From Arcuatula senhousia (lineage: Eukaryota; Mollusca; Bivalvia; Mytilida; Mytilidae): DNA of 64,000 bases. Both the position numbers and the translations under genes were made by a program. Positions 1-12,400 of this stretch are shown one piece after another. Position 1 is the stretch's first letter, and each line of letters opens with the position of its first letter. The DNA is taken from positions 310,001-374,000 of the forward strand of contig OZ020304.1 of assembly GCA_963971305.1 (NCBI GenBank). The letters are read 5' to 3'. The notes beneath the pieces are model-generated. The model was given only the letters and a program-made list of their open reading frames with translations. It ran no database searches and was not told where the DNA came from.

Positions 1-353
1 TACATGAAGATTTGCATAGGAAATTTCATATTGTTCTCAGATATTGAAGGGAGATAATTTGACTAAAATTGAGATTTGCAGAGCATAATTCTCCTTTGTC
101 TGATTTTGATGAAACTTAATATTAGGGAGATGTGTGTACAGAACATTCAGAATTATATATCATCATTCAGGGGTGATAACTGATCTTTAATTTTTACAAT
201 TAAGAATCCAATATGGAACAGATGGTATCCCCAGTAAAGCTCTGATGCTGATTGGGACATGATTTGAAGTCCAATCTTCCTTTTTGTTCGAAAGATTTGT
301 ATTGATTTCACTGTTTTGTTGTAAATCTGTCATTTAATCAACATGTTTTACAG

Positions 354-436
354 AATGCTATAGAAGTGTTCAAGGAAGTGTTAAAGGCCCAGCCTGATCA
401 TATTGATGCATGTACCAGCGCTGGGCAGGCTTATAA
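354..436 (+). CDS. TTC13: TTC13 exon (first in window), TPR helix
   Basis: The exon follows TTTTACAG and ends before GTAAGT. It encodes a TPR-like stretch beginning NAIEVFKEVLKAQPDH and ending in QAYK, leaving phase 2. It joins in frame to the exon at 1371. Earlier exons lie upstream of the window. Confidence 0.85.
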
Positions 437-3400
437 GTAAGTATAAAACAAACAAGTATAGTAGTGTAGGGAAGCCTGGGTTGCCAAGTGGTCTAAGGCA
501 CTGGTTTAAATACCCCACTATTGACCACTAGACCAATCACCTCTCTAGTGGTGTTTGAGTCCTGTTTGTATTGAACAAAAAAGGGACTTCCCGAAATGTA
601 TGTGATTAGGTTTGTCAGTTACTTGCTAAAGGTCGGTGGTTTCCTCCAGGTACTCCAGTTTCCTTAACCAATAAAACTGATGGCCCTACATGGCCTAGGT
701 GCGTCATTAAAGGACATTTAATACCAACACACACACACACATAGTAGTGTAGGCTGACTTATATGTAAGACATAACAACCTCTTGGACTTGTCTGTTACT
801 AAGTGCTGTTCCATAAACAATTACATTGTCCAAGATCCCCCAACCAATATAAAAAATCATCACACACTCATAGCAAAATGCATTTTAACCCCCACCACCA
901 GCATAAAAATATAAAAATGGCATCCTAACTTTCCAATGTGGCTTTAATTAGGACAACCCTAACAGAAATTATCTTTTACTGAAACTTAAGCCTTTAATGC
1001 TAGAACATTCAAACTTTGAAAAAGAAAAAATACATCTAAAGAGAGTGAAGTTTAATATTGATTTTCTTATTTGAGAGAGGTTGGAAATCTACATGCACAG
1101 AAAGGAAAGTTTAACACTGATTTTGTTATTTTATTGAGCTTGGAGATCTAGTTCAAGGAATGAGATGTTAGATGTTGTTTTTTGTTTTTTTACAGAGCTC
1201 GTACCCCTACATGCTGTGTGAGGGACATTTAACATTGTTTTTGTTATTTTAGAGAGCTTGGAAATCTACGTGCTGCAACGGGGAAGTTTAACATTGTTTT
1301 TGTTATTTAAGAGAGCTTGGAAATCTACGTGCTGCACGAGGGAAGTTTAACATTGTTTTTGTTATTTTAGAGAGCTTGGAAATCTACGTGCTGCACGAGG
1401 GAAGTTTAACAGATCTCTAGAGATTAATCCGAACCATACCCTTACTCTACTACTCAGGGGAAATATGCATTACTACAGCGGGGATCCAGTCAGTGCCTTA
1501 GAAGATCACCAAGTAAGTGGCTACATTCCACTAGTGGGTGGCACAAATTACCAAGTAAGTGGCTACATTCCACCAGTGGGTGGCACAAATTACCAAGTAA
1601 GTGGCTACATTCCACCAGTGGGTGGCACAAATTACCAAGTACCAGTAAGTGGCTACATTCCACCAGTGGGTGGCACAAATTACCAAGTAAGTGGCTACAT
1701 TCCACCAGTGGGTGGCACAAATTACCAAGTAAGTGGCTACATTCCACCAGTGGGTGGCACAAATTACCAAGTAAGTGGCTACATTCCACCAGTGGGTGGC
1801 ACAAATTACCAAGTAAGTGGCTACATTCCACCAGTGGGTGGCACAAATTACCAAGTAAGTGGCTACATTCCACCAGTGGGTGGCACAAATTACCAAGTTA
1901 GTGGCTACATTCCACCAGTGGGTGGCACAAATTACCAAGTAAGTGGCTACATTCCACCAGTGGGTGGCACAAATTACCAAGTAAGTGGCTACATTCCACC
2001 AGTGGGTGGCACAAATTACCAAGTAAGTGGCTACATTCCACCAGTGGGTGGCACAAATTACCAAGTAAGTGGCTACATTCCACCAGTGGGTGGCACAAAT
2101 TACCAAGTAAGTGGCTACATTCCACCAGTGGGTGGCACAAATTACCAAGTACCAGTAAGTGGCTACATTCCACCAGTGGGTGGCACAAATTACCAAGTAA
2201 GTGGCTACATTCCACCAGTGGGTGGCACAAATTACCAAGTAAGTGGCTACATTCCACTAGTGGGTGACACTTATTACCAAGTAAATGGCGACATTCCACT
2301 AGTGGGTGACACTTATTACCAAGTAAGTGGCGACATTCCACTAGTGGGTGACACTTATTACCAAGTAAATGGCGACATAAACATTCCACTTGTCGGTGGC
2401 AAAATGAACTAAGTAAGTGGCTACATAAACAATCCACTTGTGGGTGGCACAAATTACCAAGTAAGTGGCTACATAAACATTCCACTAGTGGGTAGCACAT
2501 ATTAAGTAAGTGGCTAAATAAACTATTAACTATTGGGCAGTGAGTGTTTAAAATATTGTTGAATAACAGATGTTGATATCAGTGTTTTATTGATGCACAG
2601 CAATGTCGACCCAGATTCAATCGAGAATATTAAAAAAATACTAGCTGAATGATTCTCTTCTAAAACAGCATCATATCATTTAAAATAGTGCAATTATTAA
2701 GATTCTGGTGGTAATAACCTAAACCTGTTCATTTTTTCCTGGAAAAGCCTTCAACATGTAGGCGTGAATAACTATGTTTTACTGCAGGTGTTATAGAAAT
2801 GTCTGAGTTTTATATGCTGACTATACAGCCAGTACCAATTGACCGCTTATATTCACTTTTATGTCTGATTTCAGAAATGTCTTAGTATAGATGCAGACCA
2901 TATTCAGTGTCAATATATGGAGGCCTTATCATTTATAGCTTCAGGGAAATTTTATGAAGGATTAAAATCAACTACTAAAGTAAGTCACTATGAAGTAAAA
3001 AACAAGTCAAATTTCTAGTATGAAGAAATTCTCTATCTGTATTGTACAGTTTATCATGAATGTTTATGTTGTGAATGATATGCTTATAAGGCCCCCGATG
3101 GTAGGAATTAAGCATCTCTATCTTTATGTTTAATAAATTTCAGTAAAAAGTACAGCATGTACAAACAAGCTTTGAATTATTTTTATTCAAAGGGGAACAA
3201 CTCTAATGTATTAGTGATTTAGGGATACTTATCAAATTGATCATTATACTTTCAGGTTATGGTAAATAGCACACCACTGATGAAAGCTTCACCAGAATTT
3301 TTACGATCACATTATCTAAGAGGTATGATACTACTGTAGAAAAAATACCATCTGATCTGTTTACTTAAATACCCTTGTTTCAAAGAAGAGGGGTATATTG

Positions 3401-6400
3401 TTTTACCCTTATTTTACTTGGTAGTAAAGTATTAATTATACCCCAAAGCTTTGAAGAAGAAGGGGGTATACTGGTTAACCTCTCAATGTCCATCTGTAAC
3501 ATAACTTTCATAACAGTTTTCTCAGCAACTTCAAATCACAGTGAAATTTAGTATTGAGATTAGGTCTGTCAGATATCTACTTCTGTTAACTGTCTTAGTC
3601 AAATTTTGGGGATAGCAGGGTATACTGAGTGAGCAGAGGTTCACAGATTCCTTGTTGATTTTGTTGCAATTTTAAATTCATAGCAAAGGTCCACCATATG
3701 AAATATAAAATATTGAGATGTTGAGTAGGTGTATGCGACACAGCTCACATAACAATTTAGAATTACCATTATGGACAACCGCCAACAATCTTAGCTTCAA
3801 CGAGGCCAGTAGGCGCTGCTGGCCGCTCTGCAATGGCCTAAATAAAATGCATATAATTCAAATCCAGATTGATAGCATGATTGACAGCGTGATCTAATTA
3901 ATGTTGTTAGATAAGTCTGTCTTGTGGGTCTGGTTTTGGCATTTATGCTCTTTTTATAAAGACCACTAAGACCTTCCTGTTTATTAAATTCATTGTGGAA
4001 TGTAACACTATTTTATATAGATGTTGTTTCCTTGTTGTAGAATATGGGAGATATTTACATTCACACTTAGACCAGCCAGTAACATCACTTAACCCAGACG
4101 AAGATCTCAGTAATGAATTCAAAGATCATTGGGCTAAAGATTCAGAGTTTAAATTTAAAACAGCCTACAAAGAACAGCCTGGTCTACAACCAGAAATTCC
4201 GTAAGTTTAAGATTTAGGATGCTGCTACATTTAAGTCAGTTTTAGATTTAGGATACTGCTAGACTTACATGAAGGCTCAATTTTAAACTAACAATATATT
4301 TAAATTGATATCTTTAATGAAAAGATGGTAGGTTAAGGAGCAAAAAAAAGCTTGTTATCAAGATATATAGAGTTCAAAATTTGGCAGAAAAGCTAGGCTT
4401 TCTCTGACTTTTCTTAGGTTTTAATTCTACACGGTCATCTAAAGAAATATACATCTTAAACTTATACATTTTGCTTTCACTTTCATTCACTTTCATTTTG
4501 GTAATTTAATTTTGCATTATAAAAAAGGGTGAAACTTGAAAACTTAAAACAAAAAATTGAAAAAAAACATGACTTAATGATATGTTTTGTTATGAAAAGA
4601 AAAATGTACAAATGTATATTTATTATCAGAGACAGTGTATGAACTGACAATACATGTACGATGTCACAAATACAAAATGATGTGTACAAAGGGGAACAAC
4701 TCTACATTACATACATTTTGACATGCGTAATACAGTGGATTATTACAATCACTTATGAAATACTGTTTATTTAAACATTCTGTACATTTAAACATTTATA
4801 AAGTGTGATATTAATTCCCTTGTCTTACTTTAATTATGGTATTTTTTTCAGAGATGTAAATATTTTGACATATGAAGAATTAGACAGAAATAAAGCCACA
4901 TTATTATGTAAAGCAGATTCTGTGGGAAAAATGATGCAAGTCAATACAGATGGATACGCTCCTAATAAACGACACCAGTTAGCCATGGGGCTAGCTTCTA
5001 TACATATAGCTCAACTTTTAGAGGTGAGTTACCCCTAATAAGCCATGGGGCTAGCTTCTATACATATAGCTCAACTTTTAGAGGTGAGTTACCCCTAATA
5101 AGCCATGGGGCTAGCTTCTATACATATAGCTCAACTTTTAGAGGTAAGTCACCCCTAATAAGCCATGGGGCTAGCTTCTATATATATAGCTCAACTTTTA
5201 GAGGTTAGTTACCCCTAATAAGCCATGGGGCTGGCTTCTATATATATAGCTCAACTTTTAGAGGTGAGTTACCCCTAATAAGCCATGGGGCTAGCTTCTA
5301 TACATATAGCCCAACTTTTAGAGGTATGTCACCCCTAATAAGCCATGGGGCTAGCTTCTATACATAAAGCTCAACTGTTAGAGGTGAGTTACCCCTAATA
5401 AGCCATGGGGCTGGCTTCTATATATATAGCTCAACTTTTAGAGGTGAGTTACCCCTAATAAGCCATGGGGCTGGTTTCTATACATATAGCTCAACTTTTA
5501 GAGGTTAATCAAAATATATAAATTAAAAAACTTATAAACAGGAATTAGGATTTGAGATTGTATAATGTTATAGTGACAACACTGATGTTGTTTGTACATT
5601 TTAGGCTTCTGAGCAACAACTTGCCTTGTAATGGACCAATTGCTTTATGAAAAAAATAATACAATGTTATTTAGCACTTTGGGATGTTGCTTATTGCTGA
5701 TTTGGATTTGTTGACCATACTATATACTTCCTATTTTACAGTCAAAGATGTAGAGTGGGTGTTTTTATACCCTCCACAAACAGTTTGTGGATATATAGGA
5801 ATCACCCTGTCTGTCTGTCCATCTGTCCACATACCTTATAAGTGCAACTCCTTCTAAAACATACTATGGATTTTCATGAAACTTGATATAAAATCAGAAC
5901 ATCTTATGAAGATGTGCATGGGTAGTTTATATTTCTTTCAGATATCATTCAGGGTAGATAATTGGACGTAGACTTTTTAAAGTTCAGAGGGAGACCTCAT
6001 AAGCACAACTGTTACCACTAAATGGATTTTGATGAAACTTTACATGAACAAAATATATGATATAGAGATGTGCTTGAAGAAATTTGAAGAAATTGGGTAA
6101 CATTCAGGGAGGCAAAATAGAGTTAAACATATCTGTTTATAAGTTTGCTCACAGTACTCTTTGTTTTGTTTTTCAGTCCAAATGGAAAGGTTTACGACAA
6201 AACAAACAACAAATGGGTAAGGTTAGCCTGTCTTTTAATTCTAAAATCAATTGGGAAAATTTAAATCTTATTCATCAATGAAAATTTGACAAAATCTTTG
6301 TTTTGTAGAAACTTTTAAATATGCTAAACTGCTAAATAAAAAAATAAGTTCACCATCAAAAATTTTGAAAAAAGTGAGAATTCGCAAAAAAGGTGTATTT

Positions 6401-9400
6401 TTCCAATGTTTTGTTGTTATTTTTCTCAATTTTGAATTTAACCAAGCCCAAAGAGAAATTAATAAGAATAGCTGGCATAATTAAATTTAAAATTATACAT
6501 GTAATACATGTGCAAAAAGATGCTCAGTGATAGACACTCAATACACCTTGAATTGGCCATCCCTGGATTTCAGGAAGTGTAGGTCTAGAAATTCTTTGGG
6601 AACATTGATACTGCATGTATTTGGTATGCAACATCAGCATGAGATTTTTTTATCATGGGATTTGATTTCAGGTCCATTGCTCACCTTAATTTTGTTTCAT
6701 TATTATTCGTGATTTTAGCATGATTGTGAAATCAAGACTCGAGGCATTGCTAATCACATGATTTTGGTTTTGATTATAGAGAGGAGTTTATGGCGTGATG
6801 TTTTTAACATTGCTGTGGAATATCGTAGATTGGTGGATCCTGAACAGACCGTTTTATGGCTTGATTATATGACGCCACCTAGTGGAGAAGATTACAGGAC
6901 AGAATTTAATTTTATCAGGTACAAAGTTTACATTTACATGGAAGAAGTTACAAAATATACATTTACACGGAAGAAGTTACAAAGTATACATTTACACGGA
7001 AGAAGTTACAAAGTATACATTTACACGGAAGAAGTTACAAAGTATACATTTACACGGAAGAAGTTACAAAGTATACATTTACACGGAAGAAGTTCAAAGT
7101 ACACATTTAAAGGGAAGAAGTACAAAGTATACATTTACACGGAAGAAGTTACAAAGTATACATTTACACGGAAGAAGTTACAAAGTATACATTTACACGG
7201 AAGAAGTTCAAAGTACACATTTAAAGGGAAGAAGTACAAAGTATACATTTACACGGAAGAAGTTACAAAGTATACATTTACATGGAAGAAGTAACGACAT
7301 ATGGTAACAAACACATAAAATTATTATAGAAATTTACTTTTGTACAGGTAAACTTTCAAGAAGACAAAGCACAGTCATGCTTCACCTACTTGGGTGGCAA
7401 TGTCACCTACCAATGTTTATTTTTTGTTTTGTTTGTCTTTGAATTAGCTGTAAACAACATCACCATTTCAGTTCCGTCTGTTGTTAAATGTTTTTGACTG
7501 AATTTCAGGGAATGAAAAATACAGGTTATGAAATGATGAATGTGTATTGTATTTTATTTTGCAGGGGTTCTGTACATAATGTTAAACTGATGCAATATTT
7601 TGATCTGGTTTACAAACTGGCGAAGACCATGTTAGAACACTACTCAGGGTAAGTGATAAAATGAAGAATATATATAATAAATAACATCAGCTTGAAACAA
7701 AATCTAGACTCAGAAATCTTGTTAGAAGCAAAGAGGCACCAATTGGGCATTGGTGTGTCAAAAATTCGAAAGGGCAAAGACATAACCAGTAAACACGAAT
7801 GAGAACAGCACGAAGAAACACAAAACATAAAACAAACTAGAAAAATTGAGTGGCAGCTCACAAATAAATACCCACTGCTCCTCTAAAAACCAATCCAATA
7901 AAATTTTGAAATAGGAGGTGCACATGTCCATTATGTCACAAATGTTGTGTGAAAGTTTCATAACAATCCATCAAGGGGTTAAGAAAGAGTTGTCTGTGGA
8001 TATAAGATTGGAACCCCCCATTTAGTCATATGGTTAAACAGAATTTTTTTAAAATGGTGGAAAATGCAAAACACCAAATGAAATCCAACATATCAGTAAT
8101 AGCAAATATATCTAAGGACAAGCTACGCTGGCGGGAGTTAAACCTTAGGTTTTAGAATTTACATAAATTAGGATTATTGTATTAAACAAAGTGTACACAT
8201 GTGATATAATCCCATGTATAAGTACACCATATCTAAGAATAGTATAGAGCATACATCTTAAACATGGTGAATTGTTTTACTAACTGCACACAGTATTAAA
8301 GACAAACTCCTGTAACAAATATTTTATAAAAGAATATTGGAGTAAATGAACATGAGACCATAACACATATATAAACCCCAACTGCAATTGATTTTTGAGC
8401 TGTATGGACGCTTGAAGTCATCACTTGTCATGGAGCCTTGTTGAAAGTCTTCCTTTGGAGTCTATTTCAAGATGTAGATCCAACATTCGACATAATAAGC
8501 TCTGCATAAGATTTCCTTGTACCGGTAGTTATTTTTAACCTATCATAGATTTTTATACCCCACGCAATGAAGTTGCGAAGGGTATAATGTTTTTGACTGG
8601 TCCGTCCGTCCGTCCGTCAGTCTGTGATCAAAGTTTGTAATCGCAACTCCTCTTAAACTACTGAACAGAATTTAATGAAACTTGGTATGCAAGAAGAACA
8701 CCATATGTAGTTGTGCATATTACCGGGAATTTTTGATTCGCAAATTTTTGTGGGAGTTATGGCCCTTTGGACTTAGAAATTTGCAGAAAATCATGATTAC
8801 AGTTTGTAATCGCAACTCCTCTTAAACTACTGAACAGAATTTAACGAAAATTGGTATGCAAGAAGAACACCATATATAGTTGTGCATGCTACTGGGAATT
8901 TTTGATTCGCAAATTTTTGTTGGAGTTATGGCCCTTTGGACTTAGAAATTTGAAGAAAATCATGAGTACAGTTTGTAATCCCAACTCCTCTTCAACTACT
9001 GAACAGAATTTAACGAAACTTGGTATGCAAGAAGAACACCATATGTAGTTGTGCATATTACCGGGAATTTTTGATTCGCAAATTTTTGTTGGAGTTATGG
9101 CCCTTTGGACTTAGAAATTTGAAGAAAATCATGAGTACAGTTTGTAATCCCAACTCCTCTTCAACTACTGAACAGAATTTAACAAAACTTGGTATGCAAG
9201 AAGAACACCATATGTAGTTGTGCATATTACCGGGAATTTTTGATTCGCAAATTTTTGTGGGAGTTATGGACCTTTGGACTTAGAAATTTGCAGAAAATCA
9301 TGATTACAGTTTGTGATGGCAACTCCTCTAAAACTACTGACAGAATTTAACGAAACTAGGTATGCAAGAAGAACACCATATGAAGTTGTGCATATTACTG

Positions 9401-12400
9401 GGAATTTTTGATTTGCAAATTTTTGTGGGAGTAATGGCCCTTTGGACTTAGAAATTTGCAGAAAATCATGATAACAGTTTGTGATCGCAACTCCTCTAAA
9501 ACTACTGAACAGAATTTAACGAAACTTGGTATGCAAGAAGTACACCATATGTAGTTATGCATTTTACCTGGAATTTTTGACTCACAAATTTTTGTGGGAG
9601 TTATGGACCTTTGGACTTAGAAATTTGCAGAAAATCATGATTACAGTTTGTGATGGCAACTCCTCTTAAACTACTTAACAGAATTTAATGAAACTTAGTA
9701 TGCAAAAAGTACACGATATGTAGTTGTGCATATTACAAGGAATTTTTTATCCCCAAATTTTTGTCGGAGTTATGACCCTTTGAACTAAGAAATTTGACAT
9801 AACTTTGTTATGATATTCAAATACTTGCACATTTACTTTTACAATCATTCAATATTTTTGATTCCTGTAGCTTGATACTAATTCCTCAAGGATAACATTG
9901 ATAGTCCATTAGCGGCACGCGTGGGGTATGTGAGCGTGCTCACTAAGGTTCTTTCATTTATTTTGAAATGTTTACCGGTATGTGTTTTTTATAGTAATGC
10001 CATGTAATTAATCATTGATATAGCTTTAGTGTAATTTCTGATAAGCAAGCCAATTAAGATTTTTCTCAGGGCCTAAATTGGAACTTTCTGTAACAGATTT
10101 CTCAGCTACTATAATTAGTAAACTCTTGATATTTGGTAAGCAGCTTCAGGTAGGGTTCTCATATGGTGTGATGTGTTTTCAGGTTTGTTGTTTATCTGCT
10201 TACTGTTGAATGAGCCAACTTAAACAATTTTGTGCTCCGCAGGGGGACCTGGGAAGTCTGTTCTTGTTAAATTGCTGCTAATAAATGTAGGATGTGTGGC
10301 ACTATTCCACATTTCATCATTTCCAATGTTTTATTGTAGGAATGGAGCTGTATTTTATCCAGATTTACAGGATGACATTGAGAAATCTAAAACTGTTGAT
10401 GACTTGTTAACAGTGGCTAGGGTAGGTAACAATAGAATGGTCTATCAAAACATTGTCTCTTGTATAAAAATTAAGGATACATCATTAAAGAAGCAGGGAT
10501 GTGAAGTAAATATGCACAACGAAAACACAATGAATTATTTGTTGACAATCGACTATTTGGAGAACTGTTTTTTCTGTTAAAATTGCAGAAAAAATACAAT
10601 AGACATTGGGAGATTAAAGGCAGCTACAACAGGAATTGTTTATTGCTATAAGGCGCAGTTTCTCAGATTTGTGTTATGTCATTATTTATATAGTTAGTTT
10701 GTGTCACATTTAAAATGAATAATGAAGATCAGCTAATCTTTACAGGAATAGTTTTTATAACCCCTGCTTAATAATGGTGATACACTGATAGAGATGTCTG
10801 TTGTGTCTGTCTGTCTGTCCATATTTCTGGTACTCCTCTGGGTATCCATCCACTACTCCTGAACTTCTTAATGAATTTCATGAAACTTTTACAAATTATT
10901 TGTGGCATATTATAGACCTGCACCTGTTATTTTTTTTTATTTGATCAAATTTATTTTTGGAGATTCTCAAAGCAAAACATGGCAACAAGAGGGTACCCAT
11001 CTTTGATCCCCGACTCCTTCCTTCCTAATCCCCTCAGTGGATTTTCTTTAAATTTTCATACATATCAATCTTTATAACATAATGTAGATGTGCACCTCCT
11101 TTTTATGTCCCCCACCCCAATGTAATGGAGGTACCTACTAATGGTCCTCGTCCGTCCGTCCTTGTGTCTGTCACACAGTTATGGACACAACTTCTCTGAA
11201 ACCACCGAAAAGATTTTGCTGAAATTTTTTAGGATTGTTTTTATTGTATGTAGTTGATCGTATCCCAACCCCAATAGACAAACTTTACAGGAGTTATAGG
11301 ACTTTGTCTATTTTGTACATATTTTGTCATAGGACAACTTTGTGGGCAGAACTTCTTTGAGACTGCTGAATGGATTTTAATGGGATTTTGTAACGCACAA
11401 ACAACAGAAAAAAAGCAAGGTTTCATATTTATGTTTTTAATAAACAGAAACGACAGATAAACCAGCAAGGTTCCATATTTATGTTTTTATTAAACAGAAA
11501 CGACAGATAAACCAGCAAGGTTTCATATTTATGTTTTCATTAAACAGAAACGACAGATAAACCAGCATGGTTCCATATATTTGTTTTTATTAAACAGAAA
11601 CAACAGATAAACCAGCAAGGTTCCATATTTATGTTTTTATTAAACAGAAACGACAGATAAACGGTTTTATGTTTTTATTAAACAGAAACGACAGATAAAC
11701 GGTTTTATGTTTTTATTAAACAGAAACGACAGATAAACCAGCAAGGTTCCATATTTATGTTTTTATTAAACAGAAACGACAGATAAACGGTTTTATGTTT
11801 TTATTAAACAGAAACGACAGATAAACCAGCAAGGTTTCATATTTATGTTTTCATTAAACAGAAACGACAGATAAACCAGCATGGTTCCATATATTTGTTT
11901 TTATTAAACAGAAACGACAGATAAACCAGCAAGGTTCCATATTTATGTTTTTATTAAACAGAAACGACAGATAAACGGTTTTATGTTTTTATTAAACAGA
12001 AACGACAGATAAACCAGCAAGGTTTCATATTTATGTTTTCATTAAACAGAAACGACAGATAAAGCAGCATGGTTCCATATATTTGTTTTTATTAAACAGA
12101 AACGACAGATAAACCAGCAAGGTTCCATATTTATGTTTTTATTAAACAGAAACGACAGATAAACGGTTTTATGTTTTTATTAAACAGAAACGACAGATAA
12201 ACCAGTAAGGTTCCATATTTATGTTTTTATTAAACAGAAACGACAGATAAACCAGCAAGGTTTCATATTTATGTTTTCATTAAACAGAAACGACAGATAA
12301 ACCAGCATGGTTCCATATATTTGTTTTTATTAAACAGAAACGACAGATAAACCAGCAAGGTTCCATATTTATGTTTTTATTAAACAGAAACGACAGATAA

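Noticed and set aside
1490..2500. Minus-strand frames across the 42-bp array (HPLVECSHLLGNLC, ICATHWWNVATYLV)
   Set aside because: All are open because the 42-bp unit lacks stops in these frames. Only the plus frame connects to a real exon.
6758..7307. Plus-strand frames with KVYIYTEEV / HLHGRSYKVYIY repeats
   Set aside because: Exon 8 read through its donor into the 29-bp array; the 87-bp super-period keeps frames open. No evidence of coding beyond 6918.
8851..9217. Two nearly identical 65-codon frames (MVCKKNTI...)
   Set aside because: Consecutive copies of the 169-bp core of a helentron-like element; start by non-ATG codon and no conserved domain.
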